Positions 15,974-24,054 are shown, numbered from the stretch's first letter. The stretch is 34,451 bases of DNA from Flavobacterium sp. (GCA_030152225.1 JASLHL010000137.1:1-34451), one strand, 5' to 3'. Numbers and translations are program-made. Notes: a model not told the origin generated them from the sequence alone.

Positions 15974-17749
15974 ATGATGAATCCAACAAGACTTTTCGAT
16001 ATACCCTATTTCCAACAAGAACATTTTCCTTTGGAAGATGCGCTGGTAACCAAAGTAAATGGTGTCTGGGAAAAAACATCATCCGCGGCCTATCTTCAAA
16101 AAGCAAACTGTTTATCAAGAGCTCTTTTGCGATTAGGCGTTCAACCCAATGATAAAATCGCTGTTATCTCAAGTAATAACCAAACCAAATGGAATTTATT
16201 GGACATTGGTATTTTACAAATAGGGGCACAAAATATTCCAATCTATCCTACCATTGCTGCTGAAGACTATCAATTTATTTTAAGTCATTCAGAAGCAAAT
16301 TATTGTGTAGTTTCAGATCAAGAAATTTACGATAAACTAATGATGGTGATTGATCAGTTGCCATTAATTAAAGCCGTATACTCTTTTGATGTTATAGCAG
16401 GATGTAAAAACTTGGATGAATTGTTTGCCCTTGGTGCAGATGAATCGAATCAGGAGCTCGTAGAACAACGCAAAGCGGATGTTAGACCTGATGACCTGGC
16501 GACATTAATTTATACCTCAGGAACAACGGGAAAACCCAAAGGCGTAATGCTTTCACATAACAATATTCTATCCAATGTATTGGGAAGTAGTGAACGCGTG
16601 CCTTTTACGAGAGAACAACACTTTAAAGCACTGAGTTTCTTACCGTTATGCCACGTTTTTGAACGCATGTTGATTTACCTTTATCAATACAGTGGTGTTC
16701 GCATTTACTATGCAGAATCCATTGATAAAATGGGTGACAATATGAAGGAGGTTAAACCCAATGTAATGACAGTTGTTCCGCGCTTATTAGAAAAAGTATA
16801 CGATAAAATCTTCGCCACGGGATCTGCTTTAACAGGAATAAAAAAGCGTATTTTCTTCTGGGCGCTTGAACTTGGATTCAAATATGAACCGTATAACCGC
16901 GGCGCTTTTTACAATTTTCAATTGGGTATTGCTCGCAAATTGGTTTTCAAAAAATGGCAGGAAGCCTTAGGCGGTGAAATGAAAATCATTGTTTCAGGAA
17001 GTGCTGCCTTACAACCTCGTTTATCCCGCGTATTTAATGCGGCGGGAATTCCCGTAATGGAAGGTTATGGTTTAACCGAAACCTCTCCTGTAATTGCCGT
17101 AAATGACGCAAGAAACAAATCCATGAAGATTGGAACTGTAGGAAAACCCCTAAGCAATGTTGTGGTAAAAATTGCAGAAGACGGTGAAATTATCTGTAAA
17201 GGCCCCAATATTATGTTGGGCTATTACAAAGATGAAGAACGCACCAAAGAAGAACTAAAAGATGGTTATTTCCATACGGGCGATATCGGAACCATTGATG
17301 AAGAAGGTTTCTTAAAGATCACAGATCGCAAAAAAGAAATGTTCAAAACCTCTGGAGGTAAATACGTTGCTCCTCAAATTATTGAAAATACATTAAAACA
17401 ATCGCGCTTCATTGAACAAATTATGGTTATCGGTGAAGGTGAAAAAATGCCAGCAGCTTTGATTCAACCGAATTTTGAATTTGTTAGAGAATGGGCCAAA
17501 CGCAAAAATATCAATATTGGAACAACCAACGAAGAACTCATCCAAAACGAACAAGTGCGTCAACGTATCGAAAAAGAAGTAGAATACGTAAACCGCAAGT
17601 TTGGAAAATGGGAACAAGTGAAAAAATTCGAACTTACTCCAGATGTTTGGAGCATCGATAATGGTCAACTTACCCCTACACTAAAACTGAAACGAAGAGT
17701 TATTCTAGAAATCTACAAAGATTTATACGAGAAAATTTATAGAGCATAA
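15974..17749 (+). CDS. Long-chain fatty acid-CoA ligase (AMP-forming)
   Basis: A 591-residue cytoplasmic enzyme of the ANL superfamily that activates long-chain fatty acids to acyl-CoA through an acyl-adenylate. Motifs in order: the phosphate-binding loop L-I-Y-T-S-G-T-T-G-K-P-K-G at about 178-190, L-P-L-C-H-V-F-E-R, the adenine-binding E-G-Y-G-L-T-E-T-S-P, the hinge region Y-F-H-T-G-D-I-G and T-D-R-K-K-E-M-F, and K-T-S-G-G-K-Y-V-A-P-Q. The P-L-C-H-V-F-E-R signature and the length match FadD15-like/FACL bacterial enzymes. Two ATG codons stand in tandem (15974, 15977); either could start. A perfect terminator overlaps the stop codon. It could feed diacylglycerol-derived fatty acids from the phospholipase locus into metabolism, but that link is an inference. 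Confidence 0.92.
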   Translation: MMNPTRLFDIPYFQQEHFPLEDALVTKVNGVWEKTSSAAYLQKANCLSRALLRLGVQPNDKIAVISSNNQTKWNLLDIGILQIGAQNIPIYPTIAAEDYQFILSHSEANYCVVSDQEIYDKLMMVIDQLPLIKAVYSFDVIAGCKNLDELFALGADESNQELVEQRKADVRPDDLATLIYTSGTTGKPKGVMLSHNNILSNVLGSSERVPFTREQHFKALSFLPLCHVFERMLIYLYQYSGVRIYYAESIDKMGDNMKEVKPNVMTVVPRLLEKVYDKIFATGSALTGIKKRIFFWALELGFKYEPYNRGAFYNFQLGIARKLVFKKWQEALGGEMKIIVSGSAALQPRLSRVFNAAGIPVMEGYGLTETSPVIAVNDARNKSMKIGTVGKPLSNVVVKIAEDGEIICKGPNIMLGYYKDEERTKEELKDGYFHTGDIGTIDEEGFLKITDRKKEMFKTSGGKYVAPQIIENTLKQSRFIEQIMVIGEGEKMPAALIQPNFEFVREWAKRKNINIGTTNEELIQNEQVRQRIEKEVEYVNRKFGKWEQVKKFELTPDVWSIDNGQLTPTLKLKRRVILEIYKDLYEKIYRA

Positions 17750-17777
17750 AAAAAGGAAGCTAATGCTTCCTTTTTTT
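17748..17777. terminator. Bidirectional intrinsic terminator
   Basis: A7GGAAGC (17748-17760), loop TAAT, GCTTCCT7 (17765-17777): a perfect 13-bp stem with T runs on both strands. It begins inside the stop codon of the acyl-CoA synthetase gene and serves the convergent methyltransferase gene too. Confidence 0.85.
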
Positions 17778-17783
17778 ATTCCT

Positions 17784-17811
17784 GTAAACCGTTAACCGTT
17801 AACCGATTCCG
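17784..17811. repeat. Short heptanucleotide repeat over the methyltransferase stop codon
   Basis: Units GTAAACC, GTTAACC, GTTAACC, GATTCCG. The stop codon at 17792-17794 (minus strand) and the last residues V-N-G of the methyltransferase are formed by this repeat. It is closely similar to the repeat at the end of the RidA-like gene, where the last residues are V-N-S. Confidence 0.7.
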
Positions 17812-18598
17812 CTACAATAGCATACACCATTGGAATTTTATTATCCAAGTGTTTGATGCGGTATTTATTCGGTTCGAATTCAACCGTATGCTGAAAACAA
17901 GCATAAGGCGAATAATCAAACTCTTCAAATTGTCTGATAGTCAATCCATTTTGAATAAGACTACTGACTACCTCACTCATGCTGTGATTCCAACAAACAT
18001 AAGATTGTGTAATAGCTGCTGCTTTATCCGCATAGGTTCCACTTTCTGTTTCGACGATAGCTTCCACATTAAAATAGTTGTACGCTACTTTTTGGAAATC
18101 ATCGTCAAACATCCAAACCACAGGATGAAATTCAACAAATACGAATTGTCCTCCAGGTTTTAAAAATGTGGCAATAACTTTGGCCCATTTATCCATATCC
18201 GGCAACCATCCAATAACGCCATAACTCGTATATACCCTATCGAATTGCTCATTCAAATGATTGGGTAAATCATAGATATCACAGCAAATAAATTGCGCAT
18301 TGGATCCCGTTTCTTCTGCTAACTGAACTGCTTTCTTAATAGCTTCATCGGATAGATCTACCCCTGTAACTTCAGCTCCTAATCGACTTAATGAGATTGT
18401 GTCTTGCCCAAAATGACATTGTAAATGTAAAATCTTTTTGCCTTTAATGTCCCCTAATAGATTGAGTTCAATCTCATTTAAAGAGCTCTTTCCTTTCTTA
18501 AATCCTTCTACATCATAAAAATCCGACTGTATATGCGCTTCTGTCCGGTTATTCCATGATTGTCGATTGATTTCTATATAGTTTAAATCTGATTCCAT
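17792..18598 (-). CDS. Class I SAM-dependent methyltransferase
   Basis: A 268-residue small-molecule-type methyltransferase. The SAM-binding motif I is K-I-L-H-L-Q-C-H-F-G-Q-D-T-I-S-L, followed by motif II A-E-V-T-G-V-D-L-S-D-E-A-I and the downstream strand F-D-R-V-Y-T-S-Y-G-V-I-G-W-L-P-D. The substrate is unknown. The frame is open up to an ATG at 18685, which would add 29 residues rich in N-E-Q-R-T-T, but those are encoded by an 8-unit heptamer repeat. I therefore take the ATG at 18598 (M-E-S-D-L-N-Y), where family similarity should begin. The C-terminal V-N-G and stop lie inside another heptamer repeat. So the gene is bracketed by heptamers on both ends, and the upstream one could affect expression. 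Confidence 0.82.
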   Translation of the reverse strand: MESDLNYIEINRQSWNNRTEAHIQSDFYDVEGFKKGKSSLNEIELNLLGDIKGKKILHLQCHFGQDTISLSRLGAEVTGVDLSDEAIKKAVQLAEETGSNAQFICCDIYDLPNHLNEQFDRVYTSYGVIGWLPDMDKWAKVIATFLKPGGQFVFVEFHPVVWMFDDDFQKVAYNYFNVEAIVETESGTYADKAAAITQSYVCWNHSMSEVVSSLIQNGLTIRQFEEFDYSPYACFQHTVEFEPNKYRIKHLDNKIPMVYAIVAESVNG

Positions 18599-18604
18599 TT
18601 TTTT

Positions 18605-18660
18605 GTTGTTCGTTGCTCGTTGTTCGTTGCTCGTTGTTCGTTGCTCGTTGTTCGTTGTTG
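18605..18660. repeat. Heptanucleotide array GTTGYTC directly upstream of the methyltransferase start
   Basis: Eight units: GTTGTTC and GTTGCTC alternate strictly for seven units, and the last is GTTGTTG. It ends 6 bp from the methyltransferase ATG, so it forms the untranslated leader of the mRNA or, if the upstream ATG at 18685 is used, a repeat-coded N-terminus. This is the only array of the window at a 5' end. Confidence 0.9.
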
Positions 18661-18676
18661 TTTGTCTTTCGACAAA
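18661..18676. promoter_or_regulatory. Inverted repeat upstream of the methyltransferase
   Basis: TTTGTC-TTTC-GACAAA, a 6-4-6 perfect inverted repeat directly beside the heptamer array. On the minus strand it overlaps TATTTTG, a possible -7 element, so it could be an operator. Confidence 0.35.
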
Positions 18677-19001
18677 ATAATGCAATACAAAGAAGGTTTT
18701 TCTTCTACTAAAAGAAAATTAATTTAGATCAATAAATGAAACGAATCATGCGAACCTCACCTAATTTCACTATTTCCTCAGTTTTTTATTCTTTGAATTT
18801 CTTTCACCGTCAATATTCCCTCCCTCTTGGTTTTCGTTTATTGTCTCAAAACGTTATACCGTTGTCGTTGATGAATACACTTGAACTAGAATAAATCAAG
18901 GGATACGACCATGTACAAACAGTCGCATAACATTTATTTTTGAGCTAAACATTTAACTCAATTAAAAGGGGTTTTTTGGTTGGAAGCGGGACTTTTATGA
19001 G
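18677..19001. other. Intergenic region without a recognisable gene
   Basis: It separates the methyltransferase start from the heptamer field after doxX. A 52-codon frame with ATG at 18736 and stop at 18892-18894 is present, but its translation resembles nothing I know and it has no promoter or ribosome site of note. No RNA gene is seen. Confidence 0.4.
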
Positions 19002-19127
19002 GTAATGGTGTACAGTGTACAGTTTACGGTGTACGGTTTACAATAAACCATTCACTATTCACCATTCACTATTCACCATTCACCATTTACCATTCACCAT
19101 TTACCATTCACTATTCTAAATAAACCA
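19002..19127. repeat. Composite heptanucleotide array ending on the doxX stop codon
   Basis: Eighteen 7-bp units in one register. The left part is TGTACAG, TGTACAG, TTTACGG, TGTACGG, TTTACAA; the right part is TTCACTA, TTCACCA and TTTACCA in mixed order. The doxX stop codon (19116-19118, minus strand) lies in the second-last unit. The unit changes along the array while the 7-bp register is kept, as at 4481-4760. Read in the doxX sense direction the units are GTGAATG and GTAAATG, close to those after the phospholipase C gene. Confidence 0.88.
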
Positions 19128-19517
19128 TCCTTTTCTGCCTTTATACAAGCGAAAAGAACCTGGACCAATCATGGCAATAGCTAAAGCCCCTGCCAAATAC
19201 AGTAGATTCAATTCAGCGCCTAATCCACCAGTTGCAGGACTCAAAGCAAAAGAGCCTCCTCCTTTAACAAGCACCATAGACATCACCATGGTAAAAGCAA
19301 TTAGTACACTAGATAGACGCGTAAATGCCCCCACAATTAATAAAATGGGTGCAACAATCTCTCCAACAGGAACACCTAACCACAGCCAAGTTGGCAAACC
19401 TTTAGCTGCCAATTGTTCTATAATCATATCGTGTCCATGAATAATTTTGTGGATTCCGTGAAAAATCATCAATCCACCCACGCCTAAGCGCAGAATCAAT
19501 TTTCCTAAATCTTGCAT
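19116..19517 (-). CDS. DoxX-family membrane protein
   Basis: A 133-residue protein of the DoxX/DoxD superfamily with four predicted membrane helices (about residues 8-22, 45-63, 70-90, 100-118). Family landmarks: L-R-L-G-V-G-G-L-M-I-F-H-G near the N-terminus, G-V-P-V-G-E-I-V-A-P-I-L-L-I-V-G in the second helix, and a final P-G-S-F-R-L. Bacterial DoxX proteins have poorly defined roles; links to thiosulfate oxidation and redox stress are reported for some relatives. It starts 12 bp after the SDR gene in the same direction, probably one transcript. Its stop codon lies in the heptamer array. Confidence 0.88.
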   Translation of the reverse strand: MQDLGKLILRLGVGGLMIFHGIHKIIHGHDMIIEQLAAKGLPTWLWLGVPVGEIVAPILLIVGAFTRLSSVLIAFTMVMSMVLVKGGGSFALSPATGGLGAELNLLYLAGALAIAMIGPGSFRLYKGRKGWFI

Positions 19518-19529
19518 CGCTATGGGGTT

Positions 19530-20237
19530 TTAACTTGTTTTTAAAGGTCTTATTTCGATTTTACTTGGCAAAGCACGGGGATTCATTTGCAACAAATCCA
19601 CCACCAATTCACCGATATCTTCGGGTTGAATTTTCCATGCATCTTTTTCATTAGGGGTGTGATTATTGAAATTACTCGTAACAGAACCAGGTAAAATGGT
19701 TGTTACTTTTACATCATGTGCACGTAGATCAAGCATGGCTGCTTGTGTAAATCCCACTACACCAAATTTACTTGCATTGTAACCACTTCCCGTTGCGAAG
19801 AAATTAATTCCCGCTAAACTAGCCACACTGATATAGTATCCTTTATTTTGTTTTAATTGAGCTACACTAGCTTTTAAGGTATGGAATACCCCTGTTAAAT
19901 TGGTATCAATCATGGTATTCCAATCTTCGATAGACAACTCTTCAATGGAGGCAAAAATACCTACACCAGCATTGGCAATCACAACATCTAAACGCCCAAA
20001 ATGAGCGATAATGGCAGCTACAGCTTGTACTTCCTCTTCATACTGGGTTACGTTGGACGCAAGTGGCAATACTTGTTCGGTTGTTCCTATTTCACGAGCA
20101 ACACGCTCTACTTCTTCTAGGTTACGTCCCGAAATAGCCACTTGATAACCTGTTGCAACCAAAGCTTCTGCTATTCCTCTACCTATTCCTTTAGTCCCAC
20201 CCGTAATGTAAACTACTTTTCCGTTACTTGTTGTCAT
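19530..20237 (-). CDS. Short-chain dehydrogenase/reductase
   Basis: A 235-residue classical SDR, a cytoplasmic NAD(P)-dependent oxidoreductase. It has the nucleotide-binding T-G-G-T-K-G-I-G-R-G at about 12-21 with S-G-R-N-L after strand 2 (Arg favours NADP), the N-A-G-V-G motif near 89, a catalytic Ser in S-V-A-S-L, and the Y-N-A-S-K dyad around 153-157 followed by P-G-S-V at the cofactor end. The substrate is unknown. It is the first gene of a pair with doxX. The upstream 281 bp are AT-rich and I see no convincing promoter match there. Confidence 0.9.
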   Translation of the reverse strand: MTTSNGKVVYITGGTKGIGRGIAEALVATGYQVAISGRNLEEVERVAREIGTTEQVLPLASNVTQYEEEVQAVAAIIAHFGRLDVVIANAGVGIFASIEELSIEDWNTMIDTNLTGVFHTLKASVAQLKQNKGYYISVASLAGINFFATGSGYNASKFGVVGFTQAAMLDLRAHDVKVTTILPGSVTSNFNNHTPNEKDAWKIQPEDIGELVVDLLQMNPRALPSKIEIRPLKTS

Positions 20238-20518
20238 ACTGATTTTTAACTTTTAATTTCACTAAAATAAAGAATATAAAATACTTTTTAGTTATTCTAG
20301 TTTAAGAAATAATAAAAAAAACACAATACCGGCGTAATACTAACCGTTATCTAAGTCATGCGTATTGAATTAACTAAATTTAAGCCATACTAGTTTAATT
20401 TCACTTTTATTTAAGGAGAGAAACCAAGGCGATTGTGTACCTTAGTCTATCGTTTAGGGCACTAATTCACTTCATTTAAATGCATTTTTAATTTCTAATT
20501 ACTTAAAAATCTAAAACT

Positions 20519-21577
20519 ATGGCTGTTAAAATAAAAGGTTCCGGTAGTTACATTCCAACAGAGGTAGTAACCAACGACGATTTTCACCAATTTGATTTCC
20601 GCGATGAGAATGGTCAACCGCTAAAAGATTCCAACGAAAGAGTAGCAAAAAAATTAGAGCAAATTACGGGCATTCAAGAAAGGCGATATATTTCGACCAA
20701 TTTAACTACAACCGCTATTGGAACTATTGCAGCACAACGCGCGATTGACCATGCTAAAATTGACATTGAAAAGCTAGACTACATCATCTTTGCGCACAAT
20801 TTTGGCGATATCAAACACGGAACAGACCAATCGGACATTGTGCCGAGTTTAGCCTCTCGTGTGAAACACAACCTAAAAATAAAAAACCCAAACTGCGTTG
20901 CTTATGATGTCTTATTTGGTTGTCCAGGGTGGTTACAGGGGGTTATCCAAGCCTATGCTTTTATGTCCATAGGTATGGCAAAATACTGCTTAGTCATTGG
21001 TGCGGAGACGCTGTCTCGTGTCATCGATCTACACGATAGGGACTCTATGATTTACGCCGACGGCGCAGGAGCGACTGTATTGGAAGTAACCGATGAACCT
21101 GGCGGTATTATAGCTACCAAGAGTTGTAGCTTTACTGCGGATGAAGCATACTACATTCACTTTGGCGAATCTTATAAGAAAGATCCCAAACAAGATACAC
21201 GTTACATCAAAATGCTCGGTCGTAAAATCTATGAATTTGCCCTAACAGAAGTTCCACAAGCGATGAAAGCGTGTTTGGATGATAGCGGAATAAAAATCGA
21301 TCAAATCAAAAAGATTATCATCCATCAAGCCAATGAAAAAATGGATGAAGCCATCGTTAAACGCTTTTATGAACTTTACGATCAAGCCATGCCGGAACAC
21401 ATCATGCCCATGAATATTCAAAAACTAGGAAATAGTAGCGTAGCAACGCTTCCTACCCTCTATGATATGATCGTCAACAAACAACTAGATAACCACAGCT
21501 TTGAAAAAGGAGATTATTTGTTGTTTGCCTCTGTGGGTGCAGGTATGAATATTAATGCATTTGTATACCAAGTATAA
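20519..21577 (+). CDS. FabH-like 3-oxoacyl-ACP synthase III family protein
   Basis: A 352-residue thiolase-fold condensing enzyme of the KAS III family. The triad is complete: Cys135 in L-F-G-C-P-G-W, His269 in I-I-H-Q-A-N, and Asn305 in L-G-N-S-S-V-A-T. The G-A-E-T-L-S and Y-A-D-G-A-G-A-T-V-L motifs are also present. At 352 residues it is longer than housekeeping FabH (about 320), with an extra loop near 22-45 and around 95-125. Such longer forms are common as a second KAS III homologue in flavobacteria and may handle non-acetyl starters or transfer acyl groups. It stands alone, far from a fab cluster, so a role other than the primary FabH is likely. A strong hairpin lies 16 bp after the stop. 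Confidence 0.85.
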   Translation: MAVKIKGSGSYIPTEVVTNDDFHQFDFRDENGQPLKDSNERVAKKLEQITGIQERRYISTNLTTTAIGTIAAQRAIDHAKIDIEKLDYIIFAHNFGDIKHGTDQSDIVPSLASRVKHNLKIKNPNCVAYDVLFGCPGWLQGVIQAYAFMSIGMAKYCLVIGAETLSRVIDLHDRDSMIYADGAGATVLEVTDEPGGIIATKSCSFTADEAYYIHFGESYKKDPKQDTRYIKMLGRKIYEFALTEVPQAMKACLDDSGIKIDQIKKIIIHQANEKMDEAIVKRFYELYDQAMPEHIMPMNIQKLGNSSVATLPTLYDMIVNKQLDNHSFEKGDYLLFASVGAGMNINAFVYQV

Positions 21578-21592
21578 CAACATATCCAATAT

Positions 21593-21638
21593 CCATTTGC
21601 TCCTTTACACCATCTAACACATGTAAAGGAGCAAATGG
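21593..21638. other. 17-bp perfect inverted repeat after the KAS III gene, no T run
   Basis: Arms at 21593-21609 and 21622-21638 are exact reverse complements (17 bp, starting CCATTTGCTCC), with a 12-nt loop. Unlike the other hairpins of this window, it is not followed by a T tract, so it is not a standard intrinsic terminator. It may stabilise the mRNA end or be a protein site. Confidence 0.7.
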
Positions 21639-21984
21639 CCATGTACCAAACAATTTCTCCGCCTTAAATCTACTAGTGCAACACACCAAAACTTGCACTA
21701 TTCACCCATTTCATTCCTTTTGCTACTAAAGTCAGCCTTCACAAAATGCCGATTTTTTAACTTTATTCTATTTATTTCAATACGAATAAAATCACTTATT
21801 TATCATTTTAATTAAAAACACACAAAAAACAATTATTATTATAACTAAAATATATATTAAAATAAATATCCTATACTAAAAAGTAATAATATATTTTACT
21901 TAACTCTTTTTTTTGTAGTTATATTTGCATTGTAATAATTACATCTACGTAATTAAGTATCAATTCAATAACAGATTAAAAGCT
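21639..21984. other. AT-rich intergenic region before the surface lipoprotein
   Basis: No gene is seen. The right part (about 21760-21910) is very AT-rich. The promoter of the lipoprotein gene is at 21920-21927. The open frame continues upstream to a TTG at 21925, but that codon lies in the -7 element. Confidence 0.45.
21920..21927 (+). promoter_or_regulatory. -7 promoter element of the lipoprotein gene
   Basis: TATATTTG, an exact match to TAnnTTTG. The predicted transcript starts near 21934, leaving about 50 nt of leader before the ATG at 21985. No clear -33 TTTG is seen, only TTTAC near 21896. Confidence 0.55.
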
Positions 21985-22980
21985 ATGAAAAAGAGAATTT
22001 TGCTGTTGGCCTTATTAGGTGGTTTTATGTTAAGTACAACTGCTTGTAGCAGTGATGACAGCAGTCAAGAAACACAAAAAGTCGAAGTTCCTAACACCTT
22101 AAAAGACGACTACTTCAGTATTGAAGGAGCTACTTTTAATGCCGGAACAATCCAAGCTGGTGAAGAAGAATCCATTACAGAAATTAGTGTCAATAATTTC
22201 ATTATCAACGGTGGGAAAGCCATTATGACTGTGACAAGTAGTGCACAATTACAAGCTATTCAAATTGGTTTAAAAGGACATGAAGGTTATTATAGCGTAA
22301 AAACATCCAATGAAAATCTTACGCGAACTGGACTTTACCATTATGAGGTTATTCTAGACTTTTCTCAGGATCTGATCCTAGACATTGTAGGATTAGAGCT
22401 TGTCGGCTATATCACCGATGGCAAAAAAACGGTTGTTTATTACAGGGAGTTTCAGGTAATTCCTGCAGGAACTGGAGCGTTGCAAATTTCCCTTTCATGG
22501 GACAGAGAAGATGATGTGGATTTACACCTAGTGAAAAGAAATTCGGATCGCATCTACTACGGAAGCAGAAAACTATACAATAGCGAAGGCGAAAAAATTG
22601 CTGAGTTGGACATTGATTCTAACGCTGGTTGTAGTATTGATGGCATAAAGAATGAAAATATCTATTTCGACCGTTTAGAAGATGGTGTTTACTCGATCTA
22701 TGTCGATTTATACAGCAAATGTGAAGCTCGAGGTTCGACAGGAAGTAAATACATTGTGAATGTCATGTACAGTGGAACGAGTATTCGCTTATCGGATCAC
22801 ATGATTGGCAAATTTGACGATGCTGATACTGGAAGTGGAAATGATCCAAGTAGACACGTACTGATTGGAACTTTCGCTATTGTCAATGGAGTGTTCTCTT
22901 CGGTTGTAGAAGAAGAGGAAGAAACAACGAGATCCCTTGATGCTTTTGGATTCAATAAAAGATTAGTTTACAAAAAATAA
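21985..22980 (+). CDS. Surface-type lipoprotein with a DUF2135/YfaP-like beta domain
   Basis: A 331-residue lipoprotein. The signal peptide ends in S-T-T-A-C, with the lipidated Cys at residue 21. The following S-S-D-D-S-S-Q-E is an acidic patch of the kind reported as surface-export signal of Bacteroidetes lipoproteins, so exposure on the cell surface is likely. Residues about 165-275 look like the DUF2135/YfaP-like fold: L-Q-I-S-L-S-W-D-R-E-D-D-V-D-L-H-L, then a Y-Y-G-S-R-K-L turn, D-I-D-S-N-A-G-C, and G-V-Y-S-I-Y-V-D-L-Y. The C-terminus has an acidic run (E-E-E-E-E) and ends in basic residues. The start is the ATG at 21985, since the signal peptide begins there. Function is unknown. A terminator follows at 23084-23119. 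Confidence 0.72.
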   Translation: MKKRILLLALLGGFMLSTTACSSDDSSQETQKVEVPNTLKDDYFSIEGATFNAGTIQAGEEESITEISVNNFIINGGKAIMTVTSSAQLQAIQIGLKGHEGYYSVKTSNENLTRTGLYHYEVILDFSQDLILDIVGLELVGYITDGKKTVVYYREFQVIPAGTGALQISLSWDREDDVDLHLVKRNSDRIYYGSRKLYNSEGEKIAELDIDSNAGCSIDGIKNENIYFDRLEDGVYSIYVDLYSKCEARGSTGSKYIVNVMYSGTSIRLSDHMIGKFDDADTGSGNDPSRHVLIGTFAIVNGVFSSVVEEEEETTRSLDAFGFNKRLVYKK

Positions 22981-23083
22981 AGTTGCACACCAAAACAACA
23001 CAGCTTTTCTTCCATACAAAGTAGTACGTTTTGTCGGTATTAGTTGTAAATAATTTGTCTTTAATTTTCAATAAATTACCTTG

Positions 23084-23119
23084 AAACGCCAGTAAAAAGT
23101 CCCTTTTTACTGGCGTTTT
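23084..23119 (+). terminator. Intrinsic terminator after the lipoprotein gene
   Basis: AAACGCCAGTAAAAAG (23084-23099), 3-nt loop, and the exact reverse complement (23103-23118), 16 bp, ending in TTTT. It lies about 100 bp after the stop codon at 22980. Confidence 0.75.
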
Positions 23120-23204
23120 CGCTAGGATATACCTGTTCAATTCCAAGTTTTTTGTGGGGAGATTTAATTCCGATAACACGAGGTGTAAACTAAACTATTT
23201 TGAG

Positions 23205-23212
23205 TATTTTTG
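23205..23212 (+). promoter_or_regulatory. -7 promoter element of the murQ operon
   Basis: TATTTTTG is an exact match to TAnnTTTG. It contains the TTG at 23210 that would otherwise be a possible start codon, so translation must begin downstream, at the GTG at 23237. Confidence 0.6.
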
Positions 23213-23236
23213 TCTAAACCCATAAAAGCGACTACC

Positions 23237-24049
23237 GTGGATTTTATTAAGATTACGGAGCAACCTTCTACTTATGATCATTTAGAACAAATGTCTATTC
23301 ATGAAGTGTTGACTTCCATCAATAAAGAAGATCAAAGTGTGCCTCTTGCTGTTGAAAAAGCGATTCCACAAATTGAACAAGTAGTTCAAAAAATCGTTGA
23401 ACAGCTGCAAAAAGGTGGGCGTTTGTTTTATCTAGGAGCGGGAACTTCCGGTCGATTGGGGGTTTTAGATGCTTCAGAATGCCCCCCTACGTATGGGGTT
23501 TCCCCTGATTTAGTAATTGGTTTAATTGCGGGCGGGGATCAAGCCATCCGCCAAGCAGTTGAACATGCAGAAGACAACGCAAACCAAGGTTGGTTAGACC
23601 TTCAAGCGCACCAAATCAATACCAATGACTTTGTAATCGGAATCGCTGCTTCGGGTACCACACCTTATGTTATTCATGCCTTACAGACCTGTCAAGCCCA
23701 ACAAATTCCAACAGCTTGTATTACTTGCAACCCCAACAGTCCGTTGAGTCAAGTTGCCCTATTCCCCATTGAGGTAGTCGTTGGACCTGAATTTGTTACA
23801 GGAAGTTCACGCATGAAAGCGGGAACCGCACAAAAACTAGTCCTCAACATGATCTCTACTACTGTAATGATTCAACTCGGACGCGTAAAAGGCAATCGCA
23901 TGGTCGATATGAAAATGACCAATGCCAAACTCATACAACGCGGTATTGCCATGTTACAACAAGAACTTCAAGTGAGTGAAGAAAAAGCCACTCAACTCTT
24001 AGCTCAATATAAAAGCGTGCGTGCAGCACTTGATAACCACAAATTATAA
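23237..24049 (+). CDS. murQ: N-acetylmuramic acid 6-phosphate etherase
   Basis: A 270-residue cytoplasmic enzyme that removes the lactyl ether from MurNAc-6-phosphate to give GlcNAc-6-phosphate and D-lactate, in peptidoglycan recycling. Highly conserved family stretches: N-K-E-D-Q-S-V-P-L-A-V-E, the SIS-domain phosphosugar site G-A-G-T-S-G-R-L-G-V-L-D-A-S-E-C-P-P-T-Y-G, G-L-I-A-G-G, G-I-A-A-S-G-T-T-P-Y-V, and G-S-S-R-M-K-A-G-T-A-Q-K-L-V-L-N-M. I choose the GTG at 23237 (giving M-D-F-I-K-I-T-E-Q) because the TTG at 23210 lies in the promoter and relatives begin about here. The C-terminus is shorter than in E. coli (298 residues), as usual in flavobacteria. It heads a four-gene operon with gaps of 5, 6 and 12 bp. 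Confidence 0.92.
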   Translation: MDFIKITEQPSTYDHLEQMSIHEVLTSINKEDQSVPLAVEKAIPQIEQVVQKIVEQLQKGGRLFYLGAGTSGRLGVLDASECPPTYGVSPDLVIGLIAGGDQAIRQAVEHAEDNANQGWLDLQAHQINTNDFVIGIAASGTTPYVIHALQTCQAQQIPTACITCNPNSPLSQVALFPIEVVVGPEFVTGSSRMKAGTAQKLVLNMISTTVMIQLGRVKGNRMVDMKMTNAKLIQRGIAMLQQELQVSEEKATQLLAQYKSVRAALDNHKL

Positions 24050-24054
24050 ACACT

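Noticed and set aside
21925..21984. TTG start 20 codons upstream of the lipoprotein ATG
   Set aside because: The TTG lies in the -7 element and the signal peptide begins with M-K-K-R at 21985.
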